Below, piece by piece: positions 1 through 9,280 of a DNA stretch of 64,000 bases. The DNA lies in the NCBI RefSeq assembly GCF_003172915.1, contig NZ_QGKU01000012.1:62001-126000 (forward strand), read 5' to 3'. The notes beneath the pieces are model-generated. The model made no database searches. It was not told where the DNA came from and worked only from the letters and a program-made list of their open reading frames with translations. Every line of letters starts with the position of its first letter. Within the stretch, counting starts at the first letter, position 1. Origin of the DNA: Meridianimarinicoccus roseus. Its GTDB lineage: Bacteria > Pseudomonadota > Alphaproteobacteria > Rhodobacterales > Rhodobacteraceae. The position numbers and the translations under genes are program-made.

Positions 1-117
1 TTCGCCCTGGTTGGGGTAATGCACCACATCCTCGGCCAGCAGGTCGAGCATGGCGGCGCTGTCGCCCGCGTTGAAGGCTTCGAAATAGCGGGTGATCAGG
101 TCGTCGGTCGCGGGCAT
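1..117 (-). CDS. Ketosteroid isomerase-like (NTF2/SnoaL fold) protein, 3' end outside window
   Basis: Only the first 39 codons are present; the gene runs off the left edge. The start MPATDDLITRYFEAFNAGD, followed by LLAEDVVHYPNQGE, is the typical first helix and first strand of SnoaL/ketosteroid-isomerase-related proteins, small alpha+beta barrels that bind hydrophobic ligands. A GGAG ribosome binding site lies 6-9 bases before the ATG and supports this start. The specific substrate cannot be judged from the fragment. The downstream neighbour is outside the window; the upstream gene on the same strand is the EndoU-like protein. Confidence 0.75.
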   Translation of the reverse strand, partial: MPATDDLITRYFEAFNAGDSAAMLDLLAEDVVHYPNQGE

Positions 118-162
118 CAGAAACTCCGGTTAAACAGGCGCGGCGCGTCCATTTAGCAGCGC

Positions 163-669
163 CTAGTTAAACTTGTTGTTCACGGCAGGAAAGGCGGTTT
201 CGATCCCGTTCGGGCCCTTCCCGGATTTCATGCTGCCGATCCAGATCCTTTGCCCAGCGATTGTGGCCATCCCGCACATGCCAAGATTGTATTTCGCCAT
301 CATCTGTCTGTAGATTTCGGATTGAGGTGCATAGATCTGGCAGTCTTCCCAAGCCTCGGTGATCGCGGCCTTGATCGCGTTCCAATCCATGTCGGACGGG
401 AAGAAGGAACTGACCTTCGGCGCCTTGCCGCCGCGGAGCGACACGCTGGCCGTATAGATGTCGTTCACCCGGCTGTCATGTTCTGTGATATTGACCGTTC
501 GCGTCGGGTATTGACCGGCGGCGACATTGAAGCTGTGCAGGCCGGTATGTGCGCCCGGCCCGTTCGTGCTGTCGCCGAGCATGATATGGTTCTGCGCCGT
601 CGCGGCGAACCTCACACCGCCCGCGATCCGCACCGCGATGATGCTGTCTTTCGGCTTTTCCTTGGCCAT
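163..669 (-). CDS. Small EndoU-like nuclease domain protein
   Basis: A 168-residue protein with no signal peptide or membrane segment. From about residue 25 it follows the bacterial EndoU pattern: a histidine in NHIMLGD, a second in GAHTGLHSFN, then IYTASVSLRGG, the SSFFPSDMDW stretch with a following helix, and a C-terminal IWIGSMKSGKGPNGIETAFP block like the end of EndoU RNases. EndoU proteins are RNA endonucleases, and many bacterial ones are secreted or contact-dependent toxins. Here the domain stands alone, without a delivery domain or an evident immunity gene next to it. A longer reading frame continues upstream to 735, but the ATG at 669 has a GGAGA ribosome binding site and starts MAKEKPKDSI. 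The family call is from memory of the motif, so moderate. Confidence 0.6.
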   Translation of the reverse strand: MAKEKPKDSIIAVRIAGGVRFAATAQNHIMLGDSTNGPGAHTGLHSFNVAAGQYPTRTVNITEHDSRVNDIYTASVSLRGGKAPKVSSFFPSDMDWNAIKAAITEAWEDCQIYAPQSEIYRQMMAKYNLGMCGMATIAGQRIWIGSMKSGKGPNGIETAFPAVNNKFN

Positions 670-768
670 GGCGCCGTCTCCTTTTCTCGGCTGCTGTTCA
701 CGCGAGGTTAGCGTGTGAAGCCGCTCTGAAATCAAGGAAAATCCGCCAGGATCGTGGTTAGGGCGGGT

Positions 769-2268
769 TCAGAACCCTTCGATGCCCGCGCCCGCCTGCC
801 ACGGCTTGATGAGGTTGCCGAACCGGGTGAAGCGACCCTCGAAGCTCAGCTCCACGCTTCCGATCGGGCCGTGGCGCTGCTTGCCGATGATGACCTCGGC
901 CTTTCCGTGCACCCGTTCCATAGCTTCTTGCCAGGCCTGCATCTCGGCCAGCTTGTCGTCGCCGGGCTTTTCGCGTTCCTTGTAGTACTCCTCGCGGTAG
1001 ACGAACATCACCACGTCCGCGTCCTGTTCGATCGAGCCGCTTTCGCGCAGGTCCGACAGTTGCGGGCGCTTGTCCTCGCGCTGTTCCACCTGTCGGCTGA
1101 GCTGCGACAGCGCCACGACCGGGATGTCCAGTTCCTTGGCGATGGCCTTCAGGCCCTGCGTGATCTCGGACACCTCGTTCACGCGGCTGTCCTTGGCCGA
1201 GGCGGGGCGCACCAGTTGCAGGTAATCCACGAACAGCGCGTCAAGTCCGTGGGTGCGCTTGAGCCGCCGCGCGCGGGCGGCGAGTTGGCTGATCGGCAGC
1301 GCGGGTGTGTCGTCGATGAAGAGCGGACAGGCCTCGAGGGTCTTGGCGGCCTCAACGAAGCGGCGGAACTCCGCCTCGGTCATGTCGCCGCGGCGGATCT
1401 GTTCGCTCGGCACCTCGGCGGCTTCCGACAGGACCCGGGCGGCCAACTGTTCCGACGACATCTCGAGGCTGAAGAACCCCACGACGCCGCCGTTCACCGT
1501 GCCTTCGGTGCCGTCGGGGCGCAGGCCCTTCTGATAGCCCTTGGCGATGTTGAACGCGATGTTGGTGGCCAGCGAGGTCTTGCCCATGGACGGCCGCCCG
1601 GCGAGGATCAGCAGGTCGGATTTGTGCAATCCGCCCAGCTTTTTGTCGAGATCGTCCAGCCCCGTGGACACGCCCGCCAGCCCGCCGTCGCGTTGGTATG
1701 CGGCGTTCGCCACGTTCACCGCGTCGGTGACCGCCGACAGGAAGGACTGGAAGCCCTGACTGGCCTGCCCGCTTTCGCCCAGCAGGTATAGCTGCTGTTC
1801 GGCTGCCACGATCTGGTCGCGCGGGTCGCTGTCGGCGGTGACGGCGGTGGCCTTGGCGGCGATGTCGCGGCCCAGTTCGATCAACTGGCGGCGCATCGCG
1901 AGATCGCGGATGATCTGCGCATAGTCCTTCGCCGCGAAGGTCGAGATCGCGGCGCCTGCCAGCCGCACGAGGTAGGCGGACCCGCCCAGTTCCTTCAGCC
2001 CCTCGTCCTCGGACAGGTAGTTCGCCAGCGTGACCGGCGTGACCAACGCGTTCTTGGAAATTCGGGTGACGGCGGTTTCGAAGATGCGGCGGTGCACCGG
2101 GTCGAAGAAATGGCCCGCCTGCACGATCTGCGCGATCCGGTCGTAAATCTGGTCGTTGGTCAGAAGCGCGCCGAGCAGTTGCTGTTCTGCCTCGATAGAA
2201 TGGGGCAGTGTGCCTGCCGCGTCCTCTGTGTCGGGGTGGGACGGTGTCACGCCTGTGATCTGGTTCAT
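769..2268 (-). CDS. dnaB: Replicative DNA helicase DnaB
   Basis: 499 residues. The N-terminal domain (about 20-125, starting HSIEAEQQLLGALL) is the DnaB hexamer collar that contacts primase; the RecA-like ATPase follows, with Walker A GRPSMGKTS near residues 219-227, FFSLEMS, and LFVDYLQLV as Walker B. The short insert after Walker A (around KGLRPDGTEGTVNGG) is common in alphaproteobacterial DnaB. It unwinds the fork and moves with the replisome. A probable promoter with DnaA-box-like sequences lies just upstream (2334-2365). The gene stands alone, about 100 bp from the EndoU-like gene downstream. Confidence 0.97.
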   Translation of the reverse strand: MNQITGVTPSHPDTEDAAGTLPHSIEAEQQLLGALLTNDQIYDRIAQIVQAGHFFDPVHRRIFETAVTRISKNALVTPVTLANYLSEDEGLKELGGSAYLVRLAGAAISTFAAKDYAQIIRDLAMRRQLIELGRDIAAKATAVTADSDPRDQIVAAEQQLYLLGESGQASQGFQSFLSAVTDAVNVANAAYQRDGGLAGVSTGLDDLDKKLGGLHKSDLLILAGRPSMGKTSLATNIAFNIAKGYQKGLRPDGTEGTVNGGVVGFFSLEMSSEQLAARVLSEAAEVPSEQIRRGDMTEAEFRRFVEAAKTLEACPLFIDDTPALPISQLAARARRLKRTHGLDALFVDYLQLVRPASAKDSRVNEVSEITQGLKAIAKELDIPVVALSQLSRQVEQREDKRPQLSDLRESGSIEQDADVVMFVYREEYYKEREKPGDDKLAEMQAWQEAMERVHGKAEVIIGKQRHGPIGSVELSFEGRFTRFGNLIKPWQAGAGIEGF

Positions 2269-2333
2269 GGCTGCTCCCCGCGAATTTTTTGTGATCGTTT
2301 GTCCTGCCTAACCGCGCGGTCGATGGCAGGCAA

Positions 2334-2365
2334 ATTGTATAAAGCTGTGGATGGGCTGTGGATAT
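2334..2365 (-). promoter_or_regulatory. Candidate dnaB promoter overlapped by two DnaA-box-like 9-mers
   Basis: Read on the minus strand, TCCACA (2357-2362) and TACAAT (2334-2339) are spaced by 17 bp and match the -35/-10 consensus at 4/6 and 5/6 positions. ATATCCACA (2357-2365) differs at one base from the DnaA box TTATCCACA; CCATCCACA (2346-2354) differs at two and is shifted by exactly 11 bp, one helical turn. The -35 element lies inside the first box, about 70 bp from the dnaB start. This suggests DnaA control of dnaB, by inference only. Confidence 0.4.
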
Positions 2366-2425
2366 GCTGCATGTTGCGGCAAGGGTGCCCCCGCCGTCAA
2401 CATCTGGCTGGTTTTCAGCGCGAGT

Positions 2426-3100
2426 TCAGGCGCGGGCGGCCTGCCAGGCGCGCGGATCGTCCAGGAAGGCGGCGACCTCGGCCAGGGTTTCTTCATCGAA
2501 ACTTCGCGCACTGCGCGCTTCGGCCAGAACGTCGTGCCATGTGCACAGGTGATGCAGCGCGACGCCGTGTTCGCCCAACGTCTTCTCGGTTTCCGGGAAG
2601 ATGCCGTAGTAGAAGATCACCGCCGTGTGGTGACAGCTTGCCCCTGTTTCGCGGATCGCGTCGACGAAGCTGATCTTCGATCCGCCGTCTGTGGTCAGGT
2701 CCTCCACAAGCAGCACGCGCTGCCCTTCGCTCATCGCCCCTTCGATCCTGGCATTGCGCCCGTAGCCCTTGGGCTTCTTGCGCACATAGGTCATCGGAAG
2801 GCTCATGCGCTCGGCTACCAGCGCAGCAAAGGGGATGCCCGCGGTCTCGCCGCCGGCAATGTTGTCGAACGCCTCGAAGCCCGCATCGCGCATCACGGTG
2901 ATGGTCAGGAAATCCATCAATGTGGAACGAATACGCGGAAAGCTGATCAGTTTGCGGCAATCGATATAGGTCGGCCCCGGCAGGCCCGATGCGTAGATGT
3001 AGGGCTCGCGCGCGTTGAAATGCACCGCGCCTATTTCCAGCAGCATCCGTGCGGAAAGGCGGGCGATTTCGGACTTTTCGGGAAAGCTGGTCGGGATCAT
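2426..3100 (-). CDS. pyrE: Orotate phosphoribosyltransferase
   Basis: 224 residues. PyrE joins orotate to PRPP to give OMP in pyrimidine synthesis. The PRPP-binding loop is visible as [13 protein letters not shown], with the flexible catalytic loop around [17 protein letters not shown]. The start codon overlaps the stop of pyrC by four bases (ATGA read on the minus strand), so the two are translationally coupled and belong to one operon with dihydroorotase upstream. The C-terminal tail is Ala/Arg-rich and unremarkable. Confidence 0.97.
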   Translation of the reverse strand: MIPTSFPEKSEIARLSARMLLEIGAVHFNAREPYIYASGLPGPTYIDCRKLISFPRIRSTLMDFLTITVMRDAGFEAFDNIAGGETAGIPFAALVAERMSLPMTYVRKKPKGYGRNARIEGAMSEGQRVLLVEDLTTDGGSKISFVDAIRETGASCHHTAVIFYYGIFPETEKTLGEHGVALHHLCTWHDVLAEARSARSFDEETLAEVAAFLDDPRAWQAARA

Positions 3101-4149
3101 GTCTGCGGGCCTTCTACGCGCCAGTGGAGGGGGAAGCCGGGGTCGAACACGGTGACCGGGCCTTCGGCGGTGTCGATTGCGGCCGGGTAGGCGACAGGTG
3201 CGCCCTTGACCAGCGTTATGCTGCGCTCGTTGACCGGGAGCTTGTAGAACGCGGGGCCATGCAGCGATGCGAACCCTTCCAGGCGGTCCAGCGTCCCGGC
3301 GCGCTCGAATACCTCGGCGAGGCAGGACAGTGTGTTTGTCGCGGTGAAGCAGCCCGCGCAGCCGCAGGGCTGCAGCTTTGCTGCATCGAGATGCGGCGCG
3401 CTGTCGGTGCCGAGGAAGAAGCGCGGATCGCCCGAGGTTGCGGCCGCGATCAGTGCGTCGCGGTGGGTCGCGCGCTTGGCCACCGGCAGGCAGTAGTAGT
3501 GCGGGCGGATCCCGCCAGCGAGGATGTGGTTGCGATCGATGATCAGGTGATGCGTGGTGATCGTCGCGCCCATGCTGTCCTCGGGCTCTGATGCCACATA
3601 GTCCACCCCGTCGCGGGTCGTGACATGCTCCAGAACCGTGCGCAGGCCCGGCAGCCGTTCGCGCAGCGGCGCGAGCACCGTGTCGATGAACACCGCCTCA
3701 CGGTCGAAGATATCCACGTCCGGCGTCGTCACCTCACCGTGCAGGCACAGCGGCAGCCCGATCTGGGCCATCGTTTCCAGAACGCGCATCACCTTGTCGA
3801 GGTCACGCACCCCTGAAGCGGAGTTGGTCGTCGCGCCGGCCGGGTACAGCTTGACCGCCGTGATCAGCCCGATCTCGGCCGCGGCGCGCACGTCCTTCGC
3901 ATCGGTCGTTTCGGTCAGATAGAGCGTCATCAGCGGCTTGAAGCCGTTGTTGAGCGGCTTGGCGGCCATGATCCGGTCGCGGTAGTCGGCGGCGTCGGCG
4001 GCGGTGACCACCGGCGGCACAAGGTTCGGCATGATGATGGCGCGTGCGAAATGGCGCGCGGTCTCGGGCAGCACGGCGCGCAGCATGTCGCCGTCGCGCA
4101 GGTGCAGGTGCCAGTCATCGGGCTGGCGCAGGGTCAGGCGGTCTGTCAT
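3097..4149 (-). CDS. pyrC: Dihydroorotase
   Basis: 350 residues, the short PyrC type of the amidohydrolase superfamily, converting carbamoyl aspartate to dihydroorotate. The metal-binding HLHLRDGD motif is at the N-terminus, the carbamylated lysine lies in [13 protein letters not shown], and further histidines occur in LCLHGEV and TTHHLI. It is first in a two-gene operon with pyrE, overlapping by four bases. It is divergent from ureD, with about 150 bp between the two starts. Confidence 0.97.
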   Translation of the reverse strand: MTDRLTLRQPDDWHLHLRDGDMLRAVLPETARHFARAIIMPNLVPPVVTAADAADYRDRIMAAKPLNNGFKPLMTLYLTETTDAKDVRAAAEIGLITAVKLYPAGATTNSASGVRDLDKVMRVLETMAQIGLPLCLHGEVTTPDVDIFDREAVFIDTVLAPLRERLPGLRTVLEHVTTRDGVDYVASEPEDSMGATITTHHLIIDRNHILAGGIRPHYYCLPVAKRATHRDALIAAATSGDPRFFLGTDSAPHLDAAKLQPCGCAGCFTATNTLSCLAEVFERAGTLDRLEGFASLHGPAFYKLPVNERSITLVKGAPVAYPAAIDTAEGPVTVFDPGFPLHWRVEGPQT

Positions 4150-4298
4150 GGCGCTGGCGATACAGAAAACCGCGGCGCCTGACCAGACCGGCGTTGCGTT
4201 CCTGCGCTGCCCAAAAATGCGGCGTCGTGGCTGAAAATCCGCGCCGGGTTGCGGTTGGCCGTTGTCGCCGCCTGCCGGGGGCGGCTAGGGTTCCGGGC

Positions 4299-5153
4299 AT
4301 GACCGATCTTGCCCCACTACGTCCGCCCGTGCAGGCGGCCCCGGTGCACCAGCGCACGCGCGGCCTTGCCGAAGTGGCGCTTGATGGCGGCGGGAAACGG
4401 GGCGCGCGCCTGACGCGGCTTTATCAGCGCGGGTCGGCCAAGGCTTTCCTGCCGCGCATCCATTCGGACCGGCCCGAGGTCGTGTTCCTGAACACGGCGG
4501 GCGGGCTGACCGGCGGCGACGACATGCGGTTCGATCTGAGGCTCGGGCCGGGCGTGACCGCTGTGGCGACAACCCAGACGGCGGAGCGCGCCTATGCGAG
4601 CCTCGGCGATCCGGCGCGCATGGCAGTGCAGCTGCGGGTCGGTGCGGGCGGAATGCTTCACTGGCTGCCGCAGGAGACCATACTGTTCGATCGGTCGACC
4701 CTTGCGCGCCGGACGGTGGCGGACCTTGAAGGAGATGCAGGGCTTGTGTTGTGCGAGACGATCGTGCTTGGCCGCGCCGCGATGGGCGAACGACTGACGG
4801 ATGTGAGTTGCGAGGACTGGCGCGAGGTGCGCCGCGACGGGCGTCCGGTGCTGCTGGAGCCATTCCGACTGTGCGGCGCGGCGCTGGCGGTGCGGGATGG
4901 GCCCGCGATGTTGGGTGACGCTGTGTCGGTGAGCAGTCTTGCGCTGTGTGCGCCGGGCGCGGCCGATCGACTGGGTGCGGTGCGTGAGGTGCTGGACGGA
5001 CTGCCAGGCCCGGTGCGGGCGGCGGCCGCGGGATGGGATGACAAGTTGGTGGTGCGGGCGCTGTCCCGCGAAGCGCAAGCCCTGCGCAAGGCCGTGGCGG
5101 CGGTGCTGGGCGTGCTGACCGGCGCGGCGCTGCCGCGCGTATGGGCGATCTAG
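4299..5153 (+). CDS. ureD: Urease accessory protein UreD
   Basis: 284 residues from the ATG at 4299; an open frame continues upstream, but the protein MTDLAPLRPPVQAAPVHQRT matches the usual UreD beginning. UreD (UreH) binds the urease apoprotein and, with UreF and UreG, helps carbamylate the active lysine and insert nickel. Family features are the early ARLTRLYQRGSAKAFLPR region and NTAGGLTGGDDM. ureA starts 21 bp after the stop, so this opens the urease cluster. UreF and UreG, its partners, are not in the window. Confidence 0.93.
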   Translation: MTDLAPLRPPVQAAPVHQRTRGLAEVALDGGGKRGARLTRLYQRGSAKAFLPRIHSDRPEVVFLNTAGGLTGGDDMRFDLRLGPGVTAVATTQTAERAYASLGDPARMAVQLRVGAGGMLHWLPQETILFDRSTLARRTVADLEGDAGLVLCETIVLGRAAMGERLTDVSCEDWREVRRDGRPVLLEPFRLCGAALAVRDGPAMLGDAVSVSSLALCAPGAADRLGAVREVLDGLPGPVRAAAAGWDDKLVVRALSREAQALRKAVAAVLGVLTGAALPRVWAI

Positions 5154-5174
5154 AACAGGAAGAAGACGCGAGAC

Positions 5175-5477
5175 ATGAACCTGACCCCCCGTGAGAAAGA
5201 CAAGCTGTTGGTCGCCATGGCGGCGATGGTGGCGCGCAACCGGCTGGCGCGCGGCGTGAAGCTGAACCACCCCGAGGCGATTGCCCTGATCACCGATTAT
5301 GTGGTCGAGGGCGCGCGCGACGGGCGCAGCGTGGCCGACCTGATGGCTGCCGGCGCCGAGGTGATCACAGCCGCGCAATGCATGGAAGGCGTGCCCGAGA
5401 TGATCCATGACGTGCAGGTCGAGGCGACCTTTCCCGACGGAACCAAGCTGGTGACGGTCCACCATCCGATCCGCTGA
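5175..5477 (+). CDS. ureA: Urease subunit gamma
   Basis: 100 residues, the usual length. Starts [20 protein letters not shown] and contains the conserved [21 protein letters not shown] block. UreA forms the (alpha beta gamma)3 urease core with UreB and UreC and carries no catalytic residues itself. It follows ureD closely. A gap of about 190 bp with a hairpin separates it from ureB, unlike the tight ureA-ureB spacing in many bacteria. Confidence 0.97.
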   Translation: MNLTPREKDKLLVAMAAMVARNRLARGVKLNHPEAIALITDYVVEGARDGRSVADLMAAGAEVITAAQCMEGVPEMIHDVQVEATFPDGTKLVTVHHPIR

Positions 5478-5521
5478 TCCGCTGTCCCGGTGGGCCGGAT
5501 CGATCACGTTTTTTGCTTAAT

Positions 5522-5541
5522 GCCCGCCTTGCGGGCGTTTT
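5522..5541 (+). terminator. Terminator-like hairpin between ureA and ureB
   Basis: GCCCGC (5522-5527) and GCGGGC (5531-5536) form a perfect 6-bp GC stem with a 3-base loop, followed by GTTTTG and, slightly further on, another T run. It could attenuate transcription between ureA and ureB. The T tract directly after the stem is short, so a simple stem-loop without terminator activity is equally possible. Confidence 0.35.
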
Positions 5542-5671
5542 GCCTTGCTTTTTGGCAGTGCAGCATTGTACCGCGCAGGTGCAGCGAAATGGCTGCCGCT
5601 AGGGCAGGGCGATCTTGTTCCCGATCCGCGCGTGTGAAAGCGTCCGGGAACCCAGCCAGGAGGACGACCCG

Positions 5672-5980
5672 ATGATACCCGGTGAAATTCTGACAGCGCC
5701 CGGTGACATTGTTCTGAACGAGGGCGCTGAGGCGGTGACGCTGACCGTGGCCAATACCGGCGATCGACCGGTTCAGGTGGGCAGCCACTACCATTTCGCC
5801 GAAACCAACGCCGCGCTGGACTTCGATCGGGCGGCTGCCGCCGGCCGCAGGCTCGATATCGCGGCTGGAACCGCGGTGCGGTTCGAACCCGGCCAGTCGC
5901 GGGACGTGACGCTGGTGCCGTATGGCGGCGCGCGGCGGGTCTACGGGTTCAACCAGCAGGTCATGGGGCCGCTGGCGTGA
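5672..5980 (+). CDS. ureB: Urease subunit beta
   Basis: 102 residues from the ATG at 5672, preceded by AGGAGG at good spacing; the open frame upstream lacks a better start. The protein begins [18 protein letters not shown] and has [19 protein letters not shown] and [13 protein letters not shown], all typical of UreB. It packs against UreC in the urease trimer. An alanine-rich gene rather than ureC follows it. Confidence 0.96.
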   Translation: MIPGEILTAPGDIVLNEGAEAVTLTVANTGDRPVQVGSHYHFAETNAALDFDRAAAAGRRLDIAAGTAVRFEPGQSRDVTLVPYGGARRVYGFNQQVMGPLA

Positions 5981-6039
5981 TCCTGCCCGGCATCTGCGGC
6001 CGTCCTGCGCCGCGACACAGCACTCTGGAGACGACGACG

Positions 6040-6900
6040 ATGATGATGACGCCGATGGACTACTGGAAAAGCGGTGTGGAGCTTTGGTTCCGCACGGCGG
6101 AGGCGCAGCTGGAACTTGGGTTCCGCATGGCGACACTGATGCCCACCTGGGATGTCGCACTGACCTCTGCCCGTGGGCTGAAGGACGACCGTGTGACGTT
6201 GCGCGCCACCACGGCGCGCCCGGCGCTGCGCGCTGTGCCGAAACCTGCACCCGCGCCGAAGCCGAAGGCGGCTCCGAAGGCAAAGGCGGCATCCACGGCG
6301 AAGGCGAAGGCGTCTGCCTCGCCCGCGGTCGAAGCCGCGCCTGCGCCCCTGAAACCGGCCCCGATGCAAGCGGAACCCGCCAAGGCCGAAACCGTGAATG
6401 CGTCGCTGGTGACGCCCGTTGCGGCCCCCGCGAAGGCGGATGCGGCATCTGCCAAGACCGAGGCGCAGCCAGCGCCCAAAGCCCCCGTCGCTGCGACCCC
6501 GGCGGTCAAGACTGACACTCCTGAAAAGTCCGAAGCAGCACCCAAGCCTGCCGAAAAGGCCGCGCCGACGCCTGCCAAGGCACCTGCGCCCAAGGCGGCA
6601 GAGGCTACTGGCGCGGTCAAGGACGCCGTGACGGCGCCCGCGAAGAAGCCCGCCGCCAAGCCCAAGGCAGCCCCGCGTCCCCGGCGCGCCGCAGGCGCTG
6701 CGAAGGCCGCGCAGAAGCAGAAGGAAGATGCCGCGAAGGCCACTCCCGCCGCGGCTGCGGCCAAGACGTCATCGACTGATGCCGCGCCGAAGCCTGCTGC
6801 TGCAGAAAGCAAGCCCGCCGCCCCGCGCAGCCGCCGCCGTCGCGCCCCGGCCACCCTGGGCCTCCCGCCTAAGGCCACCGGCACGGGCGATCCGTCCTGA
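6040..6900 (+). CDS. Phasin-like N-terminus with histone-H1/PhaF-like Ala-Lys-Pro tail
   Basis: 286 residues from an ATG that follows GGAG; a GTG-started frame from 5977 is also open. Residues 1-45 (MDYWKSGVELWFRTAEAQLELGF and following) look like an amphipathic, phasin-type helix. From about residue 60 to the end the protein is low-complexity, rich in alanine, lysine and proline (APKPKAAPKAKAA-type units), ending in an arginine patch SRRRRAPAT. This layout resembles PhaF, in which a granule-binding helix is joined to a DNA-binding H1-like tail. Similar genes in Rhodobacteraceae urease clusters are, as I recall, labelled 'antifreeze protein' because of the alanine content. The function is unknown; the basic tail suggests nucleic acid binding. 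Confidence 0.7.
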   Translation: MMMTPMDYWKSGVELWFRTAEAQLELGFRMATLMPTWDVALTSARGLKDDRVTLRATTARPALRAVPKPAPAPKPKAAPKAKAASTAKAKASASPAVEAAPAPLKPAPMQAEPAKAETVNASLVTPVAAPAKADAASAKTEAQPAPKAPVAATPAVKTDTPEKSEAAPKPAEKAAPTPAKAPAPKAAEATGAVKDAVTAPAKKPAAKPKAAPRPRRAAGAAKAAQKQKEDAAKATPAAAAAKTSSTDAAPKPAAAESKPAAPRSRRRRAPATLGLPPKATGTGDPS

Positions 6901-6905
6901 TGTGA

Positions 6906-6942
6906 CTGCACTGCGGAGCTTATGCCGCAGTGCAGCATTTTT
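6906..6942 (+). terminator. Rho-independent terminator after the H1-like gene, inside the urease cluster
   Basis: CTGCACTGCGG (6906-6916) pairs perfectly over 11 bp with CCGCAGTGCAG (6925-6935), with an 8-base loop and then CATTTTT. This is the best terminator in the urease region and should separate ureDAB from ureC. The arms are TGC-rich (CTGCACTGC / GCAGTGCAG) and could also serve as a protein-binding dyad. Confidence 0.7.
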
Positions 6943-7003
6943 CGATCTGTGGTAGACATGTATGGCAAGGCGGCTGTTCCGCCTTCCAGATCAGGAGCGG
7001 TCC

Positions 7004-7360
7004 ATGTCTGCCCCAAACCCTTTCGACCCCCGACTGACCCATTACGCCAGCTTCGAAGCGCCGCTGCAGGCAATGCAGACCGGCCTGCAGCTGGCGACCA
7101 TGCTGGCAGAGGCGCAGATGGTCGTGACCCTGCGCGTGCTGGGGCAGTTCGGCCTGTGGGCTGTGACACCGGGCGAGAACCGCCGCATGGTGTCGGAAAA
7201 GCCGCAGGCGTTCCTGAAATCGGCCAACGCGGCCCTGGCGGCGGCGCAGGCGGGCAAGCGTCCCGACCAGGTGCTGTCCGCGGCGGTCAAGCCGTTGGGG
7301 CGCAAGACCCGGTCCAACATGCACCGGCTGGCCCGCCGCGGCCCCGGACTGCCCAAATGA
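7004..7360 (+). CDS. Small phasin-like protein upstream of ureC
   Basis: 118 residues from the ATG at 7004, preceded by AGGAG; a longer frame from 6962 has no ribosome binding site. After MSAPNPFDPRLTHYASFEAP comes a helical region (LQAMQTGLQLATMLAEAQMV) reminiscent of phasins, then the conserved-looking ENRRMVSEKPQAFLKSANA and a basic C-terminus (RKTRSNMHRLARRG). No catalytic motif is seen. A 7-bp hairpin (6967-6985) lies in its leader, just after the terminator, so it may start a second transcript that includes ureC. The role in urea metabolism is unknown; phasin similarity is inference. Confidence 0.7.
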   Translation: MSAPNPFDPRLTHYASFEAPLQAMQTGLQLATMLAEAQMVVTLRVLGQFGLWAVTPGENRRMVSEKPQAFLKSANAALAAAQAGKRPDQVLSAAVKPLGRKTRSNMHRLARRGPGLPK

Positions 7361-7461
7361 TGGGCACAGGGCGCAGCGCGCGGCGCTGATCCCTTGCTCA
7401 ACCCGGCGGTTCCGGCAAAGGTTGCGGGCAAGATCAACGCCCCGTTCCGAGGACCCCGCCG

Positions 7462-9171
<1,710 letters not shown>

Positions 9172-9221
9172 CGCGTGGGCTGGCCGAAAGTCGGGGCGTT
9201 AATAGTAAAATTGTTTCTATG

Positions 9222-9251
9222 TTGAGGTGACGGGCGCCGAGCACGTATACG
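9222..9251 (+). promoter_or_regulatory. Candidate sigma70-type promoter of the VPLPA-CTERM gene
   Basis: TTGAGG (9222-9227) and TATACG (9246-9251) each match 4/6 of the -35 and -10 consensus with 18 bp between, and lie about 30 bp before the start. The bases immediately upstream (9198-9221) are AT-rich and could act as an UP element. This is a weak match and only a candidate. Confidence 0.3.
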
Positions 9252-9280
9252 AATGACACATCGCAAGGAGTCGTTCGAAA

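Noticed and set aside
754-1791. Long open frame on the plus strand antisense to dnaB.
   Set aside because: It mirrors the codon bias of dnaB on the other strand; a GC-rich shadow frame with no family motif.
4044-4298. Upstream extension of the ureD frame.
   Set aside because: Adds 85 Arg/Ala-rich residues with no support; the ATG at 4299 gives the usual UreD N-terminus.
6060-7169. Long minus-strand open frame across the H1-like gene and its neighbour.
   Set aside because: Low-complexity shadow of the Ala-Lys-Pro gene, with no ribosome binding site or motif; the plus-strand frame has a GGAG site.
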